49,588 nucleotides of DNA from Pseudomonadota bacterium (GTDB lineage: Bacteria; Pseudomonadota; Gammaproteobacteria; Steroidobacterales; Steroidobacteraceae): positions 1-49,588 of the forward strand of contig JAGTSG010000005.1 in NCBI GenBank assembly GCA_018261655.1, given 5' to 3'. The translations under genes and the position numbers were made by a program. Positions 17,508-28,348 of the stretch are shown piece after piece; position 1 is the first letter of the stretch; every line of letters starts with the position of its first letter. The notes beneath the pieces were generated by a model. It made no database searches and was not told the origin of the DNA. It saw nothing but the letters and a program-made list of their open reading frames with translations.

Positions 17508-19452
17508 CCTGCCCCTCGGAATGCGCCGGCTCGCCTGGACGCTCTGCGGCCTCGCCGCGGCGGTGGCGCCGCATGTCGCGCACCTCAAGCCCTGGGTCGT
17601 CTCCCTCGCCCTTGCCGTGGCCGGTTGGCGACTCCTGGCGGAACACCGGGGCTGGCGACTGCCCGGGCGAATGCTGCGCAGCGGGGTCGCGGTCGCGGCG
17701 ACCGCCGGCATCGTGCTGAGCTACCGGGGCTGGGCCGGACTCGATGCCGGCACGGCGCTCCTCGTGCTGATGGCCGCGCTGAAGCTGCTCGAGACGCGCA
17801 CGGCACGCGACCACGTGGTGCTGGCGTTCATCGGCTGGTTCCTGTGCCTGGCCACGTTCCTGTACCGGCAGGACATGATCGCAGCCGCCTGGGTGCTGCC
17901 GGCGGCGTGGCTGCTGGCGGCCTCGCTGCTGGCCGTCTCGCGCAGCGGGGACGAGCCGCGCCGGCTGCGTCCTTTCCGCCAGACCGGGGCGATGCTGCTC
18001 AAGGCCGTGCCGCTGGCGCTGGTGCTGTTCGTCTTCTTTCCGCGCGTCGCCGGCCACTTCTGGGGCGCCCCGTCGAACGAGCGGGCCGTCACCGGCCTCA
18101 GCGAGGAAATGTCGCCGGGGGACCTCTCGGAACTGTCGATCAACGACGCCGTCGCCTTCCGCGTGCGCTTCGACGGCGCCCTGCCCCCGCCCCGCGATCG
18201 CTACTGGCGCGGGCCGGTGCTGACCGAGTTCGACGGCTTCACCTGGAGCCGCGCGCGGGCACAGGCGTACTTCAAGCCCGCGGTCGAGTACCTCGGCGAC
18301 CCGCTGACCTACACCGTCACGCTCGAACCTACCGGTCAGCGCATGCTGTTCGCGCTCGACCTCGTCCGCGACTGGCCGGAGTCCATGGCCCAGCAGTCAT
18401 GGGACTACCAGCTCTGGTCGCTTCAACCGGTCGACGCGGTGGTGCAGTACCGCGCCGGATCCCACACACGCTACCGCGCCGGCGTCGAATTGTCGGCGGC
18501 GCTGTCGAACCGCAACCTGCAGCTGCCGGCGGACCGCAACCCGGGGGCCCGCGCGCTCGGCGCGAGGATGCGCACGGAGGCCGGCAGCGACGAGGCCTTC
18601 ATCCAGGCGGTCCTCGCGATGTTCCGCGAGCAGGAGTTCTACTACACGCTGACGCCCCCACGGCTCGAGCGCGACTCCGTGGACGACTTCCTGTTCAACA
18701 CGCGTCGCGGTTTCTGCGGCCACTTCGCCTCCGCCTTCACGATGCTGATGCGCGCCGGCGGCGTTCCGGCCCGTGTCGTCGCCGGCTACCAGGGCGGCGA
18801 CTGGAACCGCGTGGGCGGGTACCTGATCGTCCGGCAATCGCACGCGCACGCCTGGTCGGAGGTCTGGCTCGCCGGACGCGGCTGGACGCGCATCGACCCG
18901 ACGGCGGCGGTGGCGCCCGAACGCGTGGAGCGCGGCCTCGATGCGGCGCTGCCCGAGGGCGAACCCGTCCCGGGACGCCTGCTGCGGCGCTCCGAGTTCC
19001 TGTGGGAGGCGGGCCTGCTGTGGGACAACGTCAACGCGCGCTGGAACGACTGGATCGTGCGCTTCTCCGCCGAGCAACAGGAACGGATGCTCGAGTCGAT
19101 CGGCTTCGAGCGGCCGGACTGGCGCCACCTCGGCACCCTGCTCGGCGTCGGGCTGATCGCCGGACTCGCGCTGGTCTCCGCCTGGCTCGCCTGGCAGTTC
19201 CGGCCCAGGACGTCCGACCCCGCAGCGCGCAGTTACCGGCGGTTCACGGCCCGCCTCGCGCGGCAAGGCCTCGAACGCGCCCCGCACGAGACGCCCCGCG
19301 ACTTCCTCGCGCGCGTCGTGGCGGCCCGCCCGGACCTCGGGCCGCAGGCGGGCGACATCACGGAGCTTTACCTGCAGCTTCGCTACTGGCCGGGGCCGGA
19401 CGCGCGCGACCTGGCCCGCCTCCGGGGTCTGGTCGCGGGATTCCGGCCTTGA
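17500..19452 (+). CDS. tgpA: TgpA-type membrane transglutaminase-like cysteine protein
   Basis: This 650-residue inner-membrane protein has about six N-terminal helices (residues 1-185), a periplasmic DUF3488/transglutaminase-core region, a transmembrane helix near residue 550 and a C-terminal DUF4129 segment. The catalytic triad is intact: C406 in RRGFCGHFASA, H450 in SHAHAWSEVW and D466 in TRIDPTAAV. In Pseudomonas aeruginosa TgpA is essential and has transglutaminase activity. ATG at 17500 overlaps the DUF58 stop by 8 nt and gives the proper N-terminus. Its own stop overlaps the next start (TTGA). It forms a functional unit with MoxR and DUF58. Confidence 0.92.
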   Translation: MRDLPLGMRRLAWTLCGLAAAVAPHVAHLKPWVVSLALAVAGWRLLAEHRGWRLPGRMLRSGVAVAATAGIVLSYRGWAGLDAGTALLVLMAALKLLETRTARDHVVLAFIGWFLCLATFLYRQDMIAAAWVLPAAWLLAASLLAVSRSGDEPRRLRPFRQTGAMLLKAVPLALVLFVFFPRVAGHFWGAPSNERAVTGLSEEMSPGDLSELSINDAVAFRVRFDGALPPPRDRYWRGPVLTEFDGFTWSRARAQAYFKPAVEYLGDPLTYTVTLEPTGQRMLFALDLVRDWPESMAQQSWDYQLWSLQPVDAVVQYRAGSHTRYRAGVELSAALSNRNLQLPADRNPGARALGARMRTEAGSDEAFIQAVLAMFREQEFYYTLTPPRLERDSVDDFLFNTRRGFCGHFASAFTMLMRAGGVPARVVAGYQGGDWNRVGGYLIVRQSHAHAWSEVWLAGRGWTRIDPTAAVAPERVERGLDAALPEGEPVPGRLLRRSEFLWEAGLLWDNVNARWNDWIVRFSAEQQERMLESIGFERPDWRHLGTLLGVGLIAGLALVSAWLAWQFRPRTSDPAARSYRRFTARLARQGLERAPHETPRDFLARVVAARPDLGPQAGDITELYLQLRYWPGPDARDLARLRGLVAGFRP

Positions 19453-20276
19453 ACGCCGTGCTCGTCGGGGTGTTCCTCGTGGCCGCGGTGGTGATCGCCT
19501 GGATCGTCGCCGGTCCGGCCCTGGCGGCGCGCCGTCGGGCACGGCATCGCGCGGCGCCCCTCGGCGAGGCGGACCGCATGTACCTGCGCCGGCGCGTCCC
19601 GCTCTACGCCGCCATGCCCGCCGAACTGCAGCGCCGCCTGGAAGGACTGGTCAACGTCTTCCTGGCCGAGAAGGAATTCGTCGGCTGCCGCGGCCTCACG
19701 GTGACGCGCCCGATGCAGCTGTCCATCGCCGCGCAGGCCTGCCTGCTGGTGCTCGGCCGCGACGAGCACGTGTACGACTCCCTGCGCTCCCTCCTGGTCT
19801 ACCCCTCGCAGTTCCTGGTGCGCGAGGCGTGGCACGACGAGGACGGCATCGTGACCGAGGAAGAACGGTTCCTGTCGGGCCAGGCGTGGGACGTCAGCCG
19901 CATCGTCCTGTCGTGGGAGGACATCACCGGCCGCAGCGGGGGCGACGAGGCCTACAACGTGGTGATCCACGAATTCGCCCACTATCTCGACCACGAGGGC
20001 GGCGGCATGGACGGGACCCCGGCGCTGGGCCGGCGGGACGAGCGTGCGCGCTGGGCCGCGGTCTTCCAGGCGGAGTTCGACGCGCTCCGGGATGCCGTGG
20101 ATCGCGACGAGGAGACGCTCCTGGACCCGTATGCGGCCGAGGACGAGGCGGAGTTCTTCGCGGTCGCCTCCGAGGCGTTCTTCGAGGCGCCCGTACGCCT
20201 GCGGGAAAGGCACCCGGCCCTCTACGGCCAGCTGCAGGGCTACTACCGGCTCGACCCCGCCGCCTGGGCCGGCTGA
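19449..20276 (+). CDS. mtfA: MtfA-like zinc peptidase (M90)
   Basis: MtfA in E. coli is a zinc aminopeptidase that binds and inactivates the Mlc (DgsA) repressor and so affects glucose uptake. This 275-residue homologue has an N-terminal hydrophobic helix (residues 4-22), the HEFAH zinc motif at 174-178 and a downstream EAEFFAVASEAFFE segment supplying the third ligand. The helix suggests membrane anchoring, unlike E. coli MtfA. TTG at 19449 overlaps the tgpA stop (TTGA); GTG at 19458 is an alternative. The same frame is open far upstream inside tgpA, but that part is not coding. Its 3' end overlaps the convergent MFS gene by 34 bp. Whether Mlc is present here is unknown. Confidence 0.88.
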   Translation: MNAVLVGVFLVAAVVIAWIVAGPALAARRRARHRAAPLGEADRMYLRRRVPLYAAMPAELQRRLEGLVNVFLAEKEFVGCRGLTVTRPMQLSIAAQACLLVLGRDEHVYDSLRSLLVYPSQFLVREAWHDEDGIVTEEERFLSGQAWDVSRIVLSWEDITGRSGGDEAYNVVIHEFAHYLDHEGGGMDGTPALGRRDERARWAAVFQAEFDALRDAVDRDEETLLDPYAAEDEAEFFAVASEAFFEAPVRLRERHPALYGQLQGYYRLDPAAWAG

Positions 20277-21544
20277 CGCGCAGCGCCGGCGCGCGCCTCG
20301 AGTCGCCGGGAGTGCCACAGGAGCACCGCGCCGCCGACGAACAGCACCAGCACGGACAGGATGCCGGCGCGCGTGCTCCCGGTCACGAGCGCCGTCACGC
20401 CGACCAGGATCGGCCCGAGGAAGGCCGCGAACTTGCCCATCATGTTGTAGAAGCCGAAGAACTCGCCCTGCTTGCCCGGCGGGACCAGCGCGCCGAAATA
20501 CGACCGCGACAGGGACTGCACGCCGCCCTGCACCAGCCCGATGGTCACGGCCAGCGCGTAGAACTCCCAGGCGTTGCTCAGGTTGTAGGCGCCGATCGTC
20601 GCGGCCGCGTAGACCGCAAGCGCGAGGAAGATGCCGTTGGTCGCGCCGATGCGCGAACCCAGCCAGCCGAAGGCCAGCGCCGCCGGGAACGCCACGAACT
20701 GCGTCAGCAGCAGGGCCGTGATCAGGCTCTCCTGCGGGAAGCCCAGCGACAGGCCGTAGTCCACAGCCATCTTGATGACCGTGTTGACGCCATCGATGTA
20801 GAGCCAGTAGGCCAGCAGGAACCACACCAGCGGCTTGTAGGCCCGCAGGTGGCTGACCGTCTGGCGCAGCTCGCGCCAGGCGGAGCGGGCCGCCGCGGCG
20901 ACGCCCAGTACCTTGGCCGGGCGCTGCTCGTGTACGAACAGCACGAGCGGCACGGTGAAGATGAGCCACCACGCCGCTACCGTGACGAAGGACAGCCGGA
21001 CCGCCGCGGCCGCGCTGTCGAGGCCGAAAGCCGCGGGCTTGAGCGTCATCACCACGTTGAGCGCGAACAGCAGGCCGCCGCCCACGTAACCGAGCGCGTA
21101 GCCATACGCGGACACCAGGTCATATTCGTCGCGCTCGGCCACGTCCAGCAGGAGCGCGTCGCAGAAGGTCACGCCGCTCCAGAACCCGAGCGACGCGACG
21201 CCGTAGAGCACCGCCGCCAGCTGCCACTGCCCGGCCTCGACCAGGTAGAGGCCACCGGTGGCCGCCGCGCCGAGCACCGTCGCCATCACCAGCAACCGGA
21301 CCCGCGCGCCGCTGCGGTCCGCCACCGCCCCGAGCAGCGGCGCCAGGACCGCTATGCAGAAGCTCGCCACGCCGTTGGCCAGGCCCAGCCGGAACGTGCT
21401 GACCGAGGCCTCCACGCCAGCGCTCCAGAACTGCTTGAAAAAGACCGGGAAGAAGCCCGCCATCACGGTGGTCGCGAACGCCGAGTTGGCCCAGTCGTAG
21501 AGGGCCCAGGCAACCACGGGCCGGCGCGTCAGCGGGGACTTCAT
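20243..21544 (-). CDS. MFS transporter, UMF1/Atg22-like family
   Basis: The 433-residue protein has about 12 hydrophobic helices and starts with RPVVAWALYDWANSAFATTVMAGFFPVFFK, the hallmark of the UMF1 (Atg22-like) branch of the major facilitator superfamily. ADRSGARVRLL is the loop 2-3 motif and SLSRSYFGALVPPGKQGEFFGFY is the family's conserved region near helix 10. Substrates of this family are mostly unknown; amino-acid efflux is known for yeast Atg22. It lies downstream of prfC on the same strand, separated by a large palindrome (21559-21628). It converges on mtfA with a 34-bp overlap. Confidence 0.9.
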   Translation of the reverse strand: MKSPLTRRPVVAWALYDWANSAFATTVMAGFFPVFFKQFWSAGVEASVSTFRLGLANGVASFCIAVLAPLLGAVADRSGARVRLLVMATVLGAAATGGLYLVEAGQWQLAAVLYGVASLGFWSGVTFCDALLLDVAERDEYDLVSAYGYALGYVGGGLLFALNVVMTLKPAAFGLDSAAAAVRLSFVTVAAWWLIFTVPLVLFVHEQRPAKVLGVAAAARSAWRELRQTVSHLRAYKPLVWFLLAYWLYIDGVNTVIKMAVDYGLSLGFPQESLITALLLTQFVAFPAALAFGWLGSRIGATNGIFLALAVYAAATIGAYNLSNAWEFYALAVTIGLVQGGVQSLSRSYFGALVPPGKQGEFFGFYNMMGKFAAFLGPILVGVTALVTGSTRAGILSVLVLFVGGAVLLWHSRRLEARAGAARQPAQAAGSSR

Positions 21545-21558
21545 TGTTGAATCATATA

Positions 21559-21628
21559 AGAGGTACCGGGTACCGGCGCTGCCGCGGCGTCAACCGGCTG
21601 ACAACGGCGGCCGGTACCTGGTACCTCT
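21559..21628. repeat. Long intergenic palindrome (GGTACC-rich), element 1
   Basis: Two 19-nt arms, AGAGGTACCGGGTACCGGC (21559-21577) and GCCGGTACCTGGTACCTCT (21610-21628), are inverted copies with one mismatch around a 32-nt loop. Each arm contains two GGTACC words. It fills the 88-bp gap between prfC and the MFS gene. As RNA it would form a strong hairpin on either strand; there is no T-run, so a REP-like or processing element is as likely as a terminator. The right arm resembles sequence at 40751-40770. Confidence 0.8.
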
Positions 21629-21632
21629 CGCC

Positions 21633-23228
<1,596 letters not shown>

Positions 23229-23280
23229 GGTCCTGGGTTGCGGTCGGTTGCGAATCGGGCCCGGTCCGGGCGGGCCGCGG

Positions 23281-23286
23281 ATTCTA
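23281..23286 (-). promoter_or_regulatory. Possible -10 box for prfC
   Basis: TAGAAT on the minus strand, 53 bp before the prfC ATG and just after the rimI stop. No convincing -35 is seen; GC-rich inverted sequence (GCCCGG...CCGGGC) follows in the leader. Tentative. Confidence 0.3.
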
Positions 23287-23291
23287 ACCCA

Positions 23292-23789
23292 TCAGGGCTC
23301 CCCGGCCGGCAGCCAGTCGAGCGCCTTGCGATAGACGATCGCATCCTCCCGCCCGCCGTGGGCCTGGTAGTACCCGCGCCGGAGGCCGATGCGCTCGAAG
23401 CCCATGGACTCGTACAGGGCCATCGCGGCCGCATTGGACGGCCTGACCTCGAGGAAGGCGTGCAGCATGCCCGCGCGGCGCGCGCGGAACAGGAGCATCC
23501 TGAGCAGCGACCGGCCCACACCGTGGCGGCGGAGTGGCGGGGCCACGCACAGGTTCAGGATGTGGCACTCGCCCGCGCCCATCGACATGATCCCGTAGCC
23601 GTCCACGCCGGAGGCGGACTCGACGACCCAGCAGTCGTAGCCTACGCGCAGGCAGTCACGGAAGATCTGCTCGCTCCACGGGAACGGATAAACCGAATGC
23701 TCGAGCCGGACCACGGCAGCGACGTCTTCCGCCGCCATCGGGCGGAACCGGTGGCCGGCCCCGTCGAGCGCCTCACGCGCGGTGGCCAT
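23292..23789 (-). CDS. rimI: Ribosomal-protein-alanine N-acetyltransferase RimI
   Basis: RimI is a GNAT acetyltransferase that acetylates the N-terminal Ala of ribosomal protein S18. The 165-residue product has VYPFPWSEQIFRDCL (family N-terminal motif), the acetyl-CoA loop PPLRRHGVGRSLL (R/QxxGxG/A type), LEVRPSNAAAMALYESMGF, and GLRRGYYQ near the end. ATG at 23789 overlaps the end of the glycosylase gene by 17 nt, implying coupling. A later in-frame ATG at 23738 would give a slightly shorter form. RimI is often encoded near tsaB; that gene is not in this window. Confidence 0.92.
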   Translation of the reverse strand: MATAREALDGAGHRFRPMAAEDVAAVVRLEHSVYPFPWSEQIFRDCLRVGYDCWVVESASGVDGYGIMSMGAGECHILNLCVAPPLRRHGVGRSLLRMLLFRARRAGMLHAFLEVRPSNAAAMALYESMGFERIGLRRGYYQAHGGREDAIVYRKALDWLPAGEP

Positions 23790-24447
23790 CCCGCAGGACT
23801 CCCATCGCCAGTTTCAGGTCATCCCAGACCTTGCGCTTCTCGCCGGGCGAGCGCAGCAGGTAGGCCGGATGATAGGTCACGACGACCGGCAGGCCCGATG
23901 GCAGCGTGTGGACCCGGCCGCGCAGCCGGCCGATCGTCACGTCGGTCCGCAACAGGTTCTGCGCCGCGATGCGCCCCACGCACAGCAGCAGCGCCGGGCG
24001 CAGCAGCTCGATCTGGCGCTCGAGGTAAGGCAGGCACTGCTCTACCTCCGCCGGCAGCGGATCGCGGTTGTTCGGTGGCCGGCACTTCAGGATGTTGGCG
24101 ATGAAGACCTGCTCGCGGCCGAAGCCCGCCGCCCTCAGGACCGCATTGAGCAACTGGCCCGCCCGGCCTACGAACGGCTCACCCTGCCGGTCCTCCTCGG
24201 CGCCCGGCGCCTCGCCGACGACCATGAGCCGGGCGTCGCGCGCACCCACCCCGAAGACGGTCTGGGTCCGTGTGCCGCACAGTGCGCAGCGCCGGCAATC
24301 GCTGACCGCGTCCGCCAGGTCGTCCCAGCCGAGGCCTTGCGACTCGCCGGCGACGGGCGGCGGCGGCGAGCCCAGCGGCAACGGCAGGCGCGGGACGTAG
24401 GCCTGCAACCCGAGCGCATCGAGATATTCGCTGCGGCGGGCCGTCAC
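23773..24447 (-). CDS. Family 4/5-type uracil-DNA glycosylase (Fe-S)
   Basis: This 224-residue enzyme removes uracil from DNA. Cysteines for the [4Fe-4S] cluster lie in SDCRRCALC and in [12 protein letters not shown] with a further Cys downstream. The catalytic loop is [23 protein letters not shown] and the second active-site motif is [13 protein letters not shown]. The frame is open far upstream, but that region is pssA read in another frame. GTG at 24447 overlaps the pssA stop as GTGA, giving a normal length. This Fe-S type is typical of family 4; it differs from the Ung type of E. coli. Confidence 0.92.
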   Translation of the reverse strand: MTARRSEYLDALGLQAYVPRLPLPLGSPPPPVAGESQGLGWDDLADAVSDCRRCALCGTRTQTVFGVGARDARLMVVGEAPGAEEDRQGEPFVGRAGQLLNAVLRAAGFGREQVFIANILKCRPPNNRDPLPAEVEQCLPYLERQIELLRPALLLCVGRIAAQNLLRTDVTIGRLRGRVHTLPSGLPVVVTYHPAYLLRSPGEKRKVWDDLKLAMGVLRDGHRA

Positions 24448-25220
24448 CCGTGGCCCCCGTCCTGCGGGCGCGGACGGCGCCGGAGGCGGCGCCACAGCCA
24501 GACCAGCGGCGCCGACAGCGCAAAGGACCCGAACAGCCCGAACAGCACCAGCGGCGGGTTGAGGGCGATCAGCGCGAAGACCACCGGCACGACCAGGAAG
24601 CGCGAGTAGCGGACCTGCTCGCCTGCTGCACGGTCCTTGAAGCTCCGGTAAGAGAACCGGCTCACCATCAGCGCGCCGGCGCTGGCCGTGACGCTGAAGG
24701 CCAGCACCAGGCCCGGCAGTCCCTCGATCGCGTATTCGTGGGCCAGCCAGACGAAGGCAGCGACGATCGCGGCCGCCGACGGGCTCGGCAGCCCCTCGAA
24801 ATAACGCTTGTCCGCGGTCGCGGCCCGGGCGTTGAAGCGCGCGAGCCGCATGGCGGCCGCGGCCGCGTAGAAGAACGCCGCGATCCAGCCAAACCGGCCC
24901 CAGGCGGCGCCATATTCGACGATCCGGGCCATGCCCCACTGGTAGCAGACCAACGCGGGCGCCAGGCCGAAGGCCACCATGTCCGCCAGGCTGTCGTATT
25001 CCTTGCCGAAGTGGGTCTCGGTGCCCATGAGCCGGGCCACCCGGCCGTCGAGGCCGTCGAAGACCATGGCGACGAAGACCGCGATGCCGGCCCGGGCGAA
25101 GTTGCCGTCGATCGCCGCGATGATGGCGTAGAAGCCGAAGAACAGGCATCCCGTCGTCAGCAGGTTGGGCAGGACGTAGATCCCCCTGCGGGTCGTCGTC
25201 GAGGCGGGCTCAGGGTTCAT
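24444..25220 (-). CDS. pssA: CDP-diacylglycerol--serine O-phosphatidyltransferase PssA
   Basis: PssA makes phosphatidylserine, precursor of phosphatidylethanolamine, in the inner membrane. The protein has about six to seven helices and the CDP-alcohol phosphotransferase signature DGLDGRVARLMGTETHFGKEYDSLAD with all conserved Asp and Gly residues. RRGIYVLPNLLTTGCLFFGFYAI is the typical start of the first helix (type II, Bacillus-like PssA rather than the E. coli enzyme). ATG at 25220 is taken as the start; an upstream in-frame ATG at 25274 is possible. The C-terminus is Arg-rich. Downstream genes are a glycosylase and rimI, with no metabolic link. Confidence 0.93.
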   Translation of the reverse strand: MNPEPASTTTRRGIYVLPNLLTTGCLFFGFYAIIAAIDGNFARAGIAVFVAMVFDGLDGRVARLMGTETHFGKEYDSLADMVAFGLAPALVCYQWGMARIVEYGAAWGRFGWIAAFFYAAAAAMRLARFNARAATADKRYFEGLPSPSAAAIVAAFVWLAHEYAIEGLPGLVLAFSVTASAGALMVSRFSYRSFKDRAAGEQVRYSRFLVVPVVFALIALNPPLVLFGLFGSFALSAPLVWLWRRLRRRPRPQDGGHG

Positions 25221-25385
25221 CGGTGGCGTCCGGATGGCCGCGGGCAGGACAGTCCTGCCGCGTGAAGGAATCATAGGGTTCCGCCGGCAACGTCACAACG
25301 CGTGATCCACGGCGTGGCGCGATCCGGGGGCTGCCCCTAAGATACGGGCCCTGTAGCGGGCCTGCGTCCCGCCGAGAGGTCCGCG

Positions 25386-27098
25386 ATGCGCCTGTCAGCC
25401 TACCCGATCCAGAACCTCAAGGAGGTGCCCGCGGAGGCCGAGGTCGTCAGTCACCAGCTGATGTTGAGGGCCGGCCTGGTGAGGCGCCTCGCGGGCGGTC
25501 TCTACACCTGGCTACCGATGGGCCTGCGCGTGCTGCGCAAGGTCGAGCGCATCATCCGCGAGGAGATGGACCGGGCGGGGGCGCTCGAGGTCTCGATGCC
25601 GGTCGCCCAGCCTGCGGACCTGTGGGTCGAATCGGGGCGCTGGGACCAGTTCGGGCCCGAGCTGCTGCGCTTCAAGGACAGAAACGGCCGGGACATGGTG
25701 CTCGGACCCACGCACGAGGAGGTCATCACCGACCTCGCCCGGCGCGAGCTGAAGTCCTATCGCCAGCTGCCCGCGAACTTCTACCAGATCCAGACCAAGT
25801 TCCGGGACGAGATCCGGCCGCGTTTCGGCGTGATGCGCGCGCGCGAGTTCCTGATGAAGGACGCCTACAGCTTCCATGCCGACGCCGCCTCGCTCGAGGA
25901 CGGCTACCAGCGCATGTACGCCGCCTACACCGCCATCTTCACGCGTATGGGACTCGGGTTCCGGGCGGTGCTCGCCGACACCGGGGCGATCGGCGGCAGC
26001 GCCTCCCAGGAGTTCCACGTGCTGGCCTCCTCCGGCGAGGACGCCATCGCCTTTTCCGACGGCGACGACTATGCAGCCAACCTCGAGATGGCCGCGGCCC
26101 TGGCGCCCGTCGGTGCGCGGCCCGCGGCGTCGGCGCCGCTGACCCGCGTCGCGACACCGGGCGCCCGCACGATCGCCGAGGTGAGCGCCCTCCTCGGCCT
26201 CCCGGCCGGGCGCCTGGTCAAGACCCTGATGGTCGAGTCCGACGAAGGCGGACTCGTGGCGCTGATCGTTCGCGGCGACCACGAGTTGAACGCAGTCAAG
26301 GCGCAGAAGCTGCCTGGCGTGGCCAGTCCCCTCAGGATGGCAGGCCCGGCCCAGATCACCGCGGCCACCGGCTGTGAGCCGGGCTTCCTCGGGCCGGTCG
26401 GACTTCGCTGCCCGGTCTATGCCGACCATGCAGCGCTGCAGCTGGCCGACTTCGCCTGCGGCGCCAACGAGCCCGATGTCCACCTGACCGGCGTGAACTG
26501 GGACCGGGACCTGCCCGCGCCGACGGCCGCGGACCTGCGCAACGTCGTCGAGGGCGACCCGAGCCCCAGCGGAAGGGGCCGCCTGCGGATCGCCCGCGGC
26601 ATCGAGGTCGGCCACATCTTCCAGCTCGGCTGCAAGTACAGCGAGGCGATGGGTGCGAGCGTTCTGGACGAGCAGGGCCGCAGCGTCACGATGTTCATGG
26701 GTTGCTACGGCATCGGCGTGACGCGCGTCGTAGCGGCCGCGATCGAGCAGAACCACGACGAGCGCGGCATCATCTGGCCGGAGCCAATTGCGCCGTTCAG
26801 CGTGGTGCTGGTGCCGCTCAACTGGGCCAAGTCCCCGCGCGTCCGCGAGGTCGCAGAGTCGTTGTACAAGGAGCTCACGGATGCCGGCGTCGAGGTGCTG
26901 CTCGACGACCGGGATGCGCGTCCCGGCGTCAAGTTCGCGGACGCCGAGCTCATCGGCATTCCCCACCGGGTGGTGATCGCCGAGCGCGGACTCGACGCCG
27001 GCCAGCTCGAGTACCGACACCGGCGCGCGGCAGACAACGAGGCGCTGCCGCTCGATGGCGCTGCGGCAGCGATCCGGGCGCGGCTCGCGGCGGGCTGA
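25386..27098 (+). CDS. proS: Prolyl-tRNA synthetase (bacterial type, with editing domain)
   Basis: ProS charges tRNA-Pro. The 570-residue product is the long bacterial form: class II motif 1 around [24 protein letters not shown], motif 2 in [26 protein letters not shown], an inserted YbaK-like editing domain (residues about 225-380, with [26 protein letters not shown]), motif 3 in [17 protein letters not shown], and the C-terminal anticodon-binding domain. GAGAGG lies upstream of the ATG. Its gene is divergent from pssA; the 165-bp gap holds a TAAGAT element (25338-25343) that could be its -10. Confidence 0.97.
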   Translation: MRLSAYPIQNLKEVPAEAEVVSHQLMLRAGLVRRLAGGLYTWLPMGLRVLRKVERIIREEMDRAGALEVSMPVAQPADLWVESGRWDQFGPELLRFKDRNGRDMVLGPTHEEVITDLARRELKSYRQLPANFYQIQTKFRDEIRPRFGVMRAREFLMKDAYSFHADAASLEDGYQRMYAAYTAIFTRMGLGFRAVLADTGAIGGSASQEFHVLASSGEDAIAFSDGDDYAANLEMAAALAPVGARPAASAPLTRVATPGARTIAEVSALLGLPAGRLVKTLMVESDEGGLVALIVRGDHELNAVKAQKLPGVASPLRMAGPAQITAATGCEPGFLGPVGLRCPVYADHAALQLADFACGANEPDVHLTGVNWDRDLPAPTAADLRNVVEGDPSPSGRGRLRIARGIEVGHIFQLGCKYSEAMGASVLDEQGRSVTMFMGCYGIGVTRVVAAAIEQNHDERGIIWPEPIAPFSVVLVPLNWAKSPRVREVAESLYKELTDAGVEVLLDDRDARPGVKFADAELIGIPHRVVIAERGLDAGQLEYRHRRAADNEALPLDGAAAAIRARLAAG

Positions 27099-27112
27099 CG
27101 CCGCACCGGGAC

Positions 27113-27733
27113 ATGGCGATGGCCCCGTCACGCACCTGCTGGATCCTCCTCGTGCTGGCGGCCACCGCGGCCACTGCGCCGGCGCATGCCGACGGTCAGC
27201 GGGATCCCGGCCTGAAGTCCGTGATCGAGGCGGCCATCGCCGCCCGCCCCTGCTTCGAGGACAAGTACGACGAGATGGTCTGGTACGCGCTGATGCAGCC
27301 GCGCGTGGAGAAACGGCTCAGGCAGCAGCCGCCCGACCTCCGCCTGGGCGAAGACGCCGGGGAAGCGGCGCGGCGCATCCTGCACTCGGTCCACTGCGAG
27401 TCGAACAAGCACGCCATGCTTCGGGACCGCCCGCAGCTGGTGCTCGCGGTCATCGACGTGGAGAGTGCCTTCGATCCCTTCGCGGTGTCCTACGCCGGCG
27501 CCGTGGGACTGATGCAGGTGATGCCCTTCTGGCCGAGCCAGCTGGGCCTGCAGACGCAGGACCTCATCGACGTCGAGCTCAACATCCGGATGGGGACCAG
27601 CATCCTCGCGTACTACCTCGAGCGCGAGAAGGGCGACTACCGGCGCGCGCTGGCCCGCTACAACGGCAGCCTCGGCCGCCGCACTTACCCGGACCTGGTG
27701 CTGGGCCGGCTCGAGTCGCGCTGGAATCGCTGA
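27113..27733 (+). CDS. Lytic transglycosylase, SLT domain (secreted)
   Basis: The 206-residue precursor has a signal peptide (CWILLVLAATAATAPAHA) and a C-terminal SLT/goose-lysozyme-like domain. The catalytic Glu is E117 in VIDVESAFDPFAVS, followed by AGAVGLMQVMPFW and the RALARYNGS motif. Such enzymes cleave peptidoglycan glycan strands to form anhydromuramyl ends in the periplasm. ATG at 27113 is used; a second ATG two codons on is possible. It is 14 nt after proS, so probably co-transcribed. An N-terminal segment with CFEDKYDEMVWYALMQP may be a lineage-specific addition. Confidence 0.9.
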   Translation: MAMAPSRTCWILLVLAATAATAPAHADGQRDPGLKSVIEAAIAARPCFEDKYDEMVWYALMQPRVEKRLRQQPPDLRLGEDAGEAARRILHSVHCESNKHAMLRDRPQLVLAVIDVESAFDPFAVSYAGAVGLMQVMPFWPSQLGLQTQDLIDVELNIRMGTSILAYYLEREKGDYRRALARYNGSLGRRTYPDLVLGRLESRWNR

Positions 27734-27764
27734 TTCGCGGGACACAGGACGCCAGGGCGCGCCC

Positions 27765-28043
27765 TCAGCGGGTATCGAAGCCCTCGTTGACGGACGCAGG
27801 ATCCACGTCCTCGACCTCCACGCCCGTGACCCGCGCCAGCGGTGGCCCGTGCCAGAGCCAGGCCAGCAACGCGTCGACGTCCTGCTGCGTGCCGGCCGCA
27901 ACGACCTCGACCGTGCCGTCGCGACGGTTGCGGGCGTAGCCGCGCACGCCCAGGACGGCAGCCTGCTCGGCGGTGCTGGCGCGATACCAGACGCCCTGGA
28001 CGCGTCCGTGGACGATGGCCCTGCGCGCGACGCTGCCGCTCAT
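27765..28043 (-). CDS. acyP: Acylphosphatase
   Basis: This 92-residue enzyme hydrolyses acyl phosphates. The substrate-binding loop GRVQGVWYRAST carries the conserved Arg, and GYARNRRDGTVEVVAAG contains the catalytic Asn. The alpha/beta sandwich length fits the family. It is convergent with the lytic transglycosylase (31-bp gap) and 17 bp downstream of the DUF4398 gene. In E. coli the homologue is yccX. Confidence 0.93.
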   Translation of the reverse strand: MSGSVARRAIVHGRVQGVWYRASTAEQAAVLGVRGYARNRRDGTVEVVAAGTQQDVDALLAWLWHGPPLARVTGVEVEDVDPASVNEGFDTR

Positions 28044-28060
28044 GACGACCCGTCCCGCCG

Positions 28061-28348
28061 TCAGTCCTGCGCGCTCGCGGCCTCGCGCGACAACTGGAGC
28101 GCCCGCACCGCTTCCTCGCGCGCCTCGAGGGCACTGCGCTGCGCGTCCTGGTACTCGTGCCGCTGCAGCTGCCGCTGCGCGTCCTCGATCAGCGTCTGTG
28201 CGCGGCCGAGTTCCGCGGGCGCGCGCTCCTGCGCTCCGGCAGCCTGGGCGGCGCGGATGGCCTGCCGCGCGTCGCTCATCTCCTGCACGGGCGCGCCGGC
28301 ACACGCGGCAGCGATCAGCAACAGGCAGGCGAGCGCGAAGTGCTTCAT
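28061..28348 (-). CDS. DUF4398 lipoprotein-like protein
   Basis: The 95-residue precursor has a lipoprotein-type signal (MKHFALACLLLIAAAC, Cys16 as the lipid site, -3 position Ala so a slightly weak lipobox). The mature part is a single long amphipathic helix rich in Ala, Gln and Glu (ARQAIRAAQAAGAQERAPAELGRAQ), typical of DUF4398. Members are often near OmpA-type envelope genes; none is next to this one. The AT-rich stretch just upstream (28349-28385) may hold its promoter. Function unknown; likely envelope. Confidence 0.85.
   Translation of the reverse strand: MKHFALACLLLIAAACAGAPVQEMSDARQAIRAAQAAGAQERAPAELGRAQTLIEDAQRQLQRHEYQDAQRSALEAREEAVRALQLSREAASAQD

Noticed and set aside
17625-19448. 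A long in-frame upstream extension of the mtfA frame
   Set aside because: It overlaps tgpA, whose catalytic triad and membrane segments are in another frame; the extension is Arg/Pro-rich.
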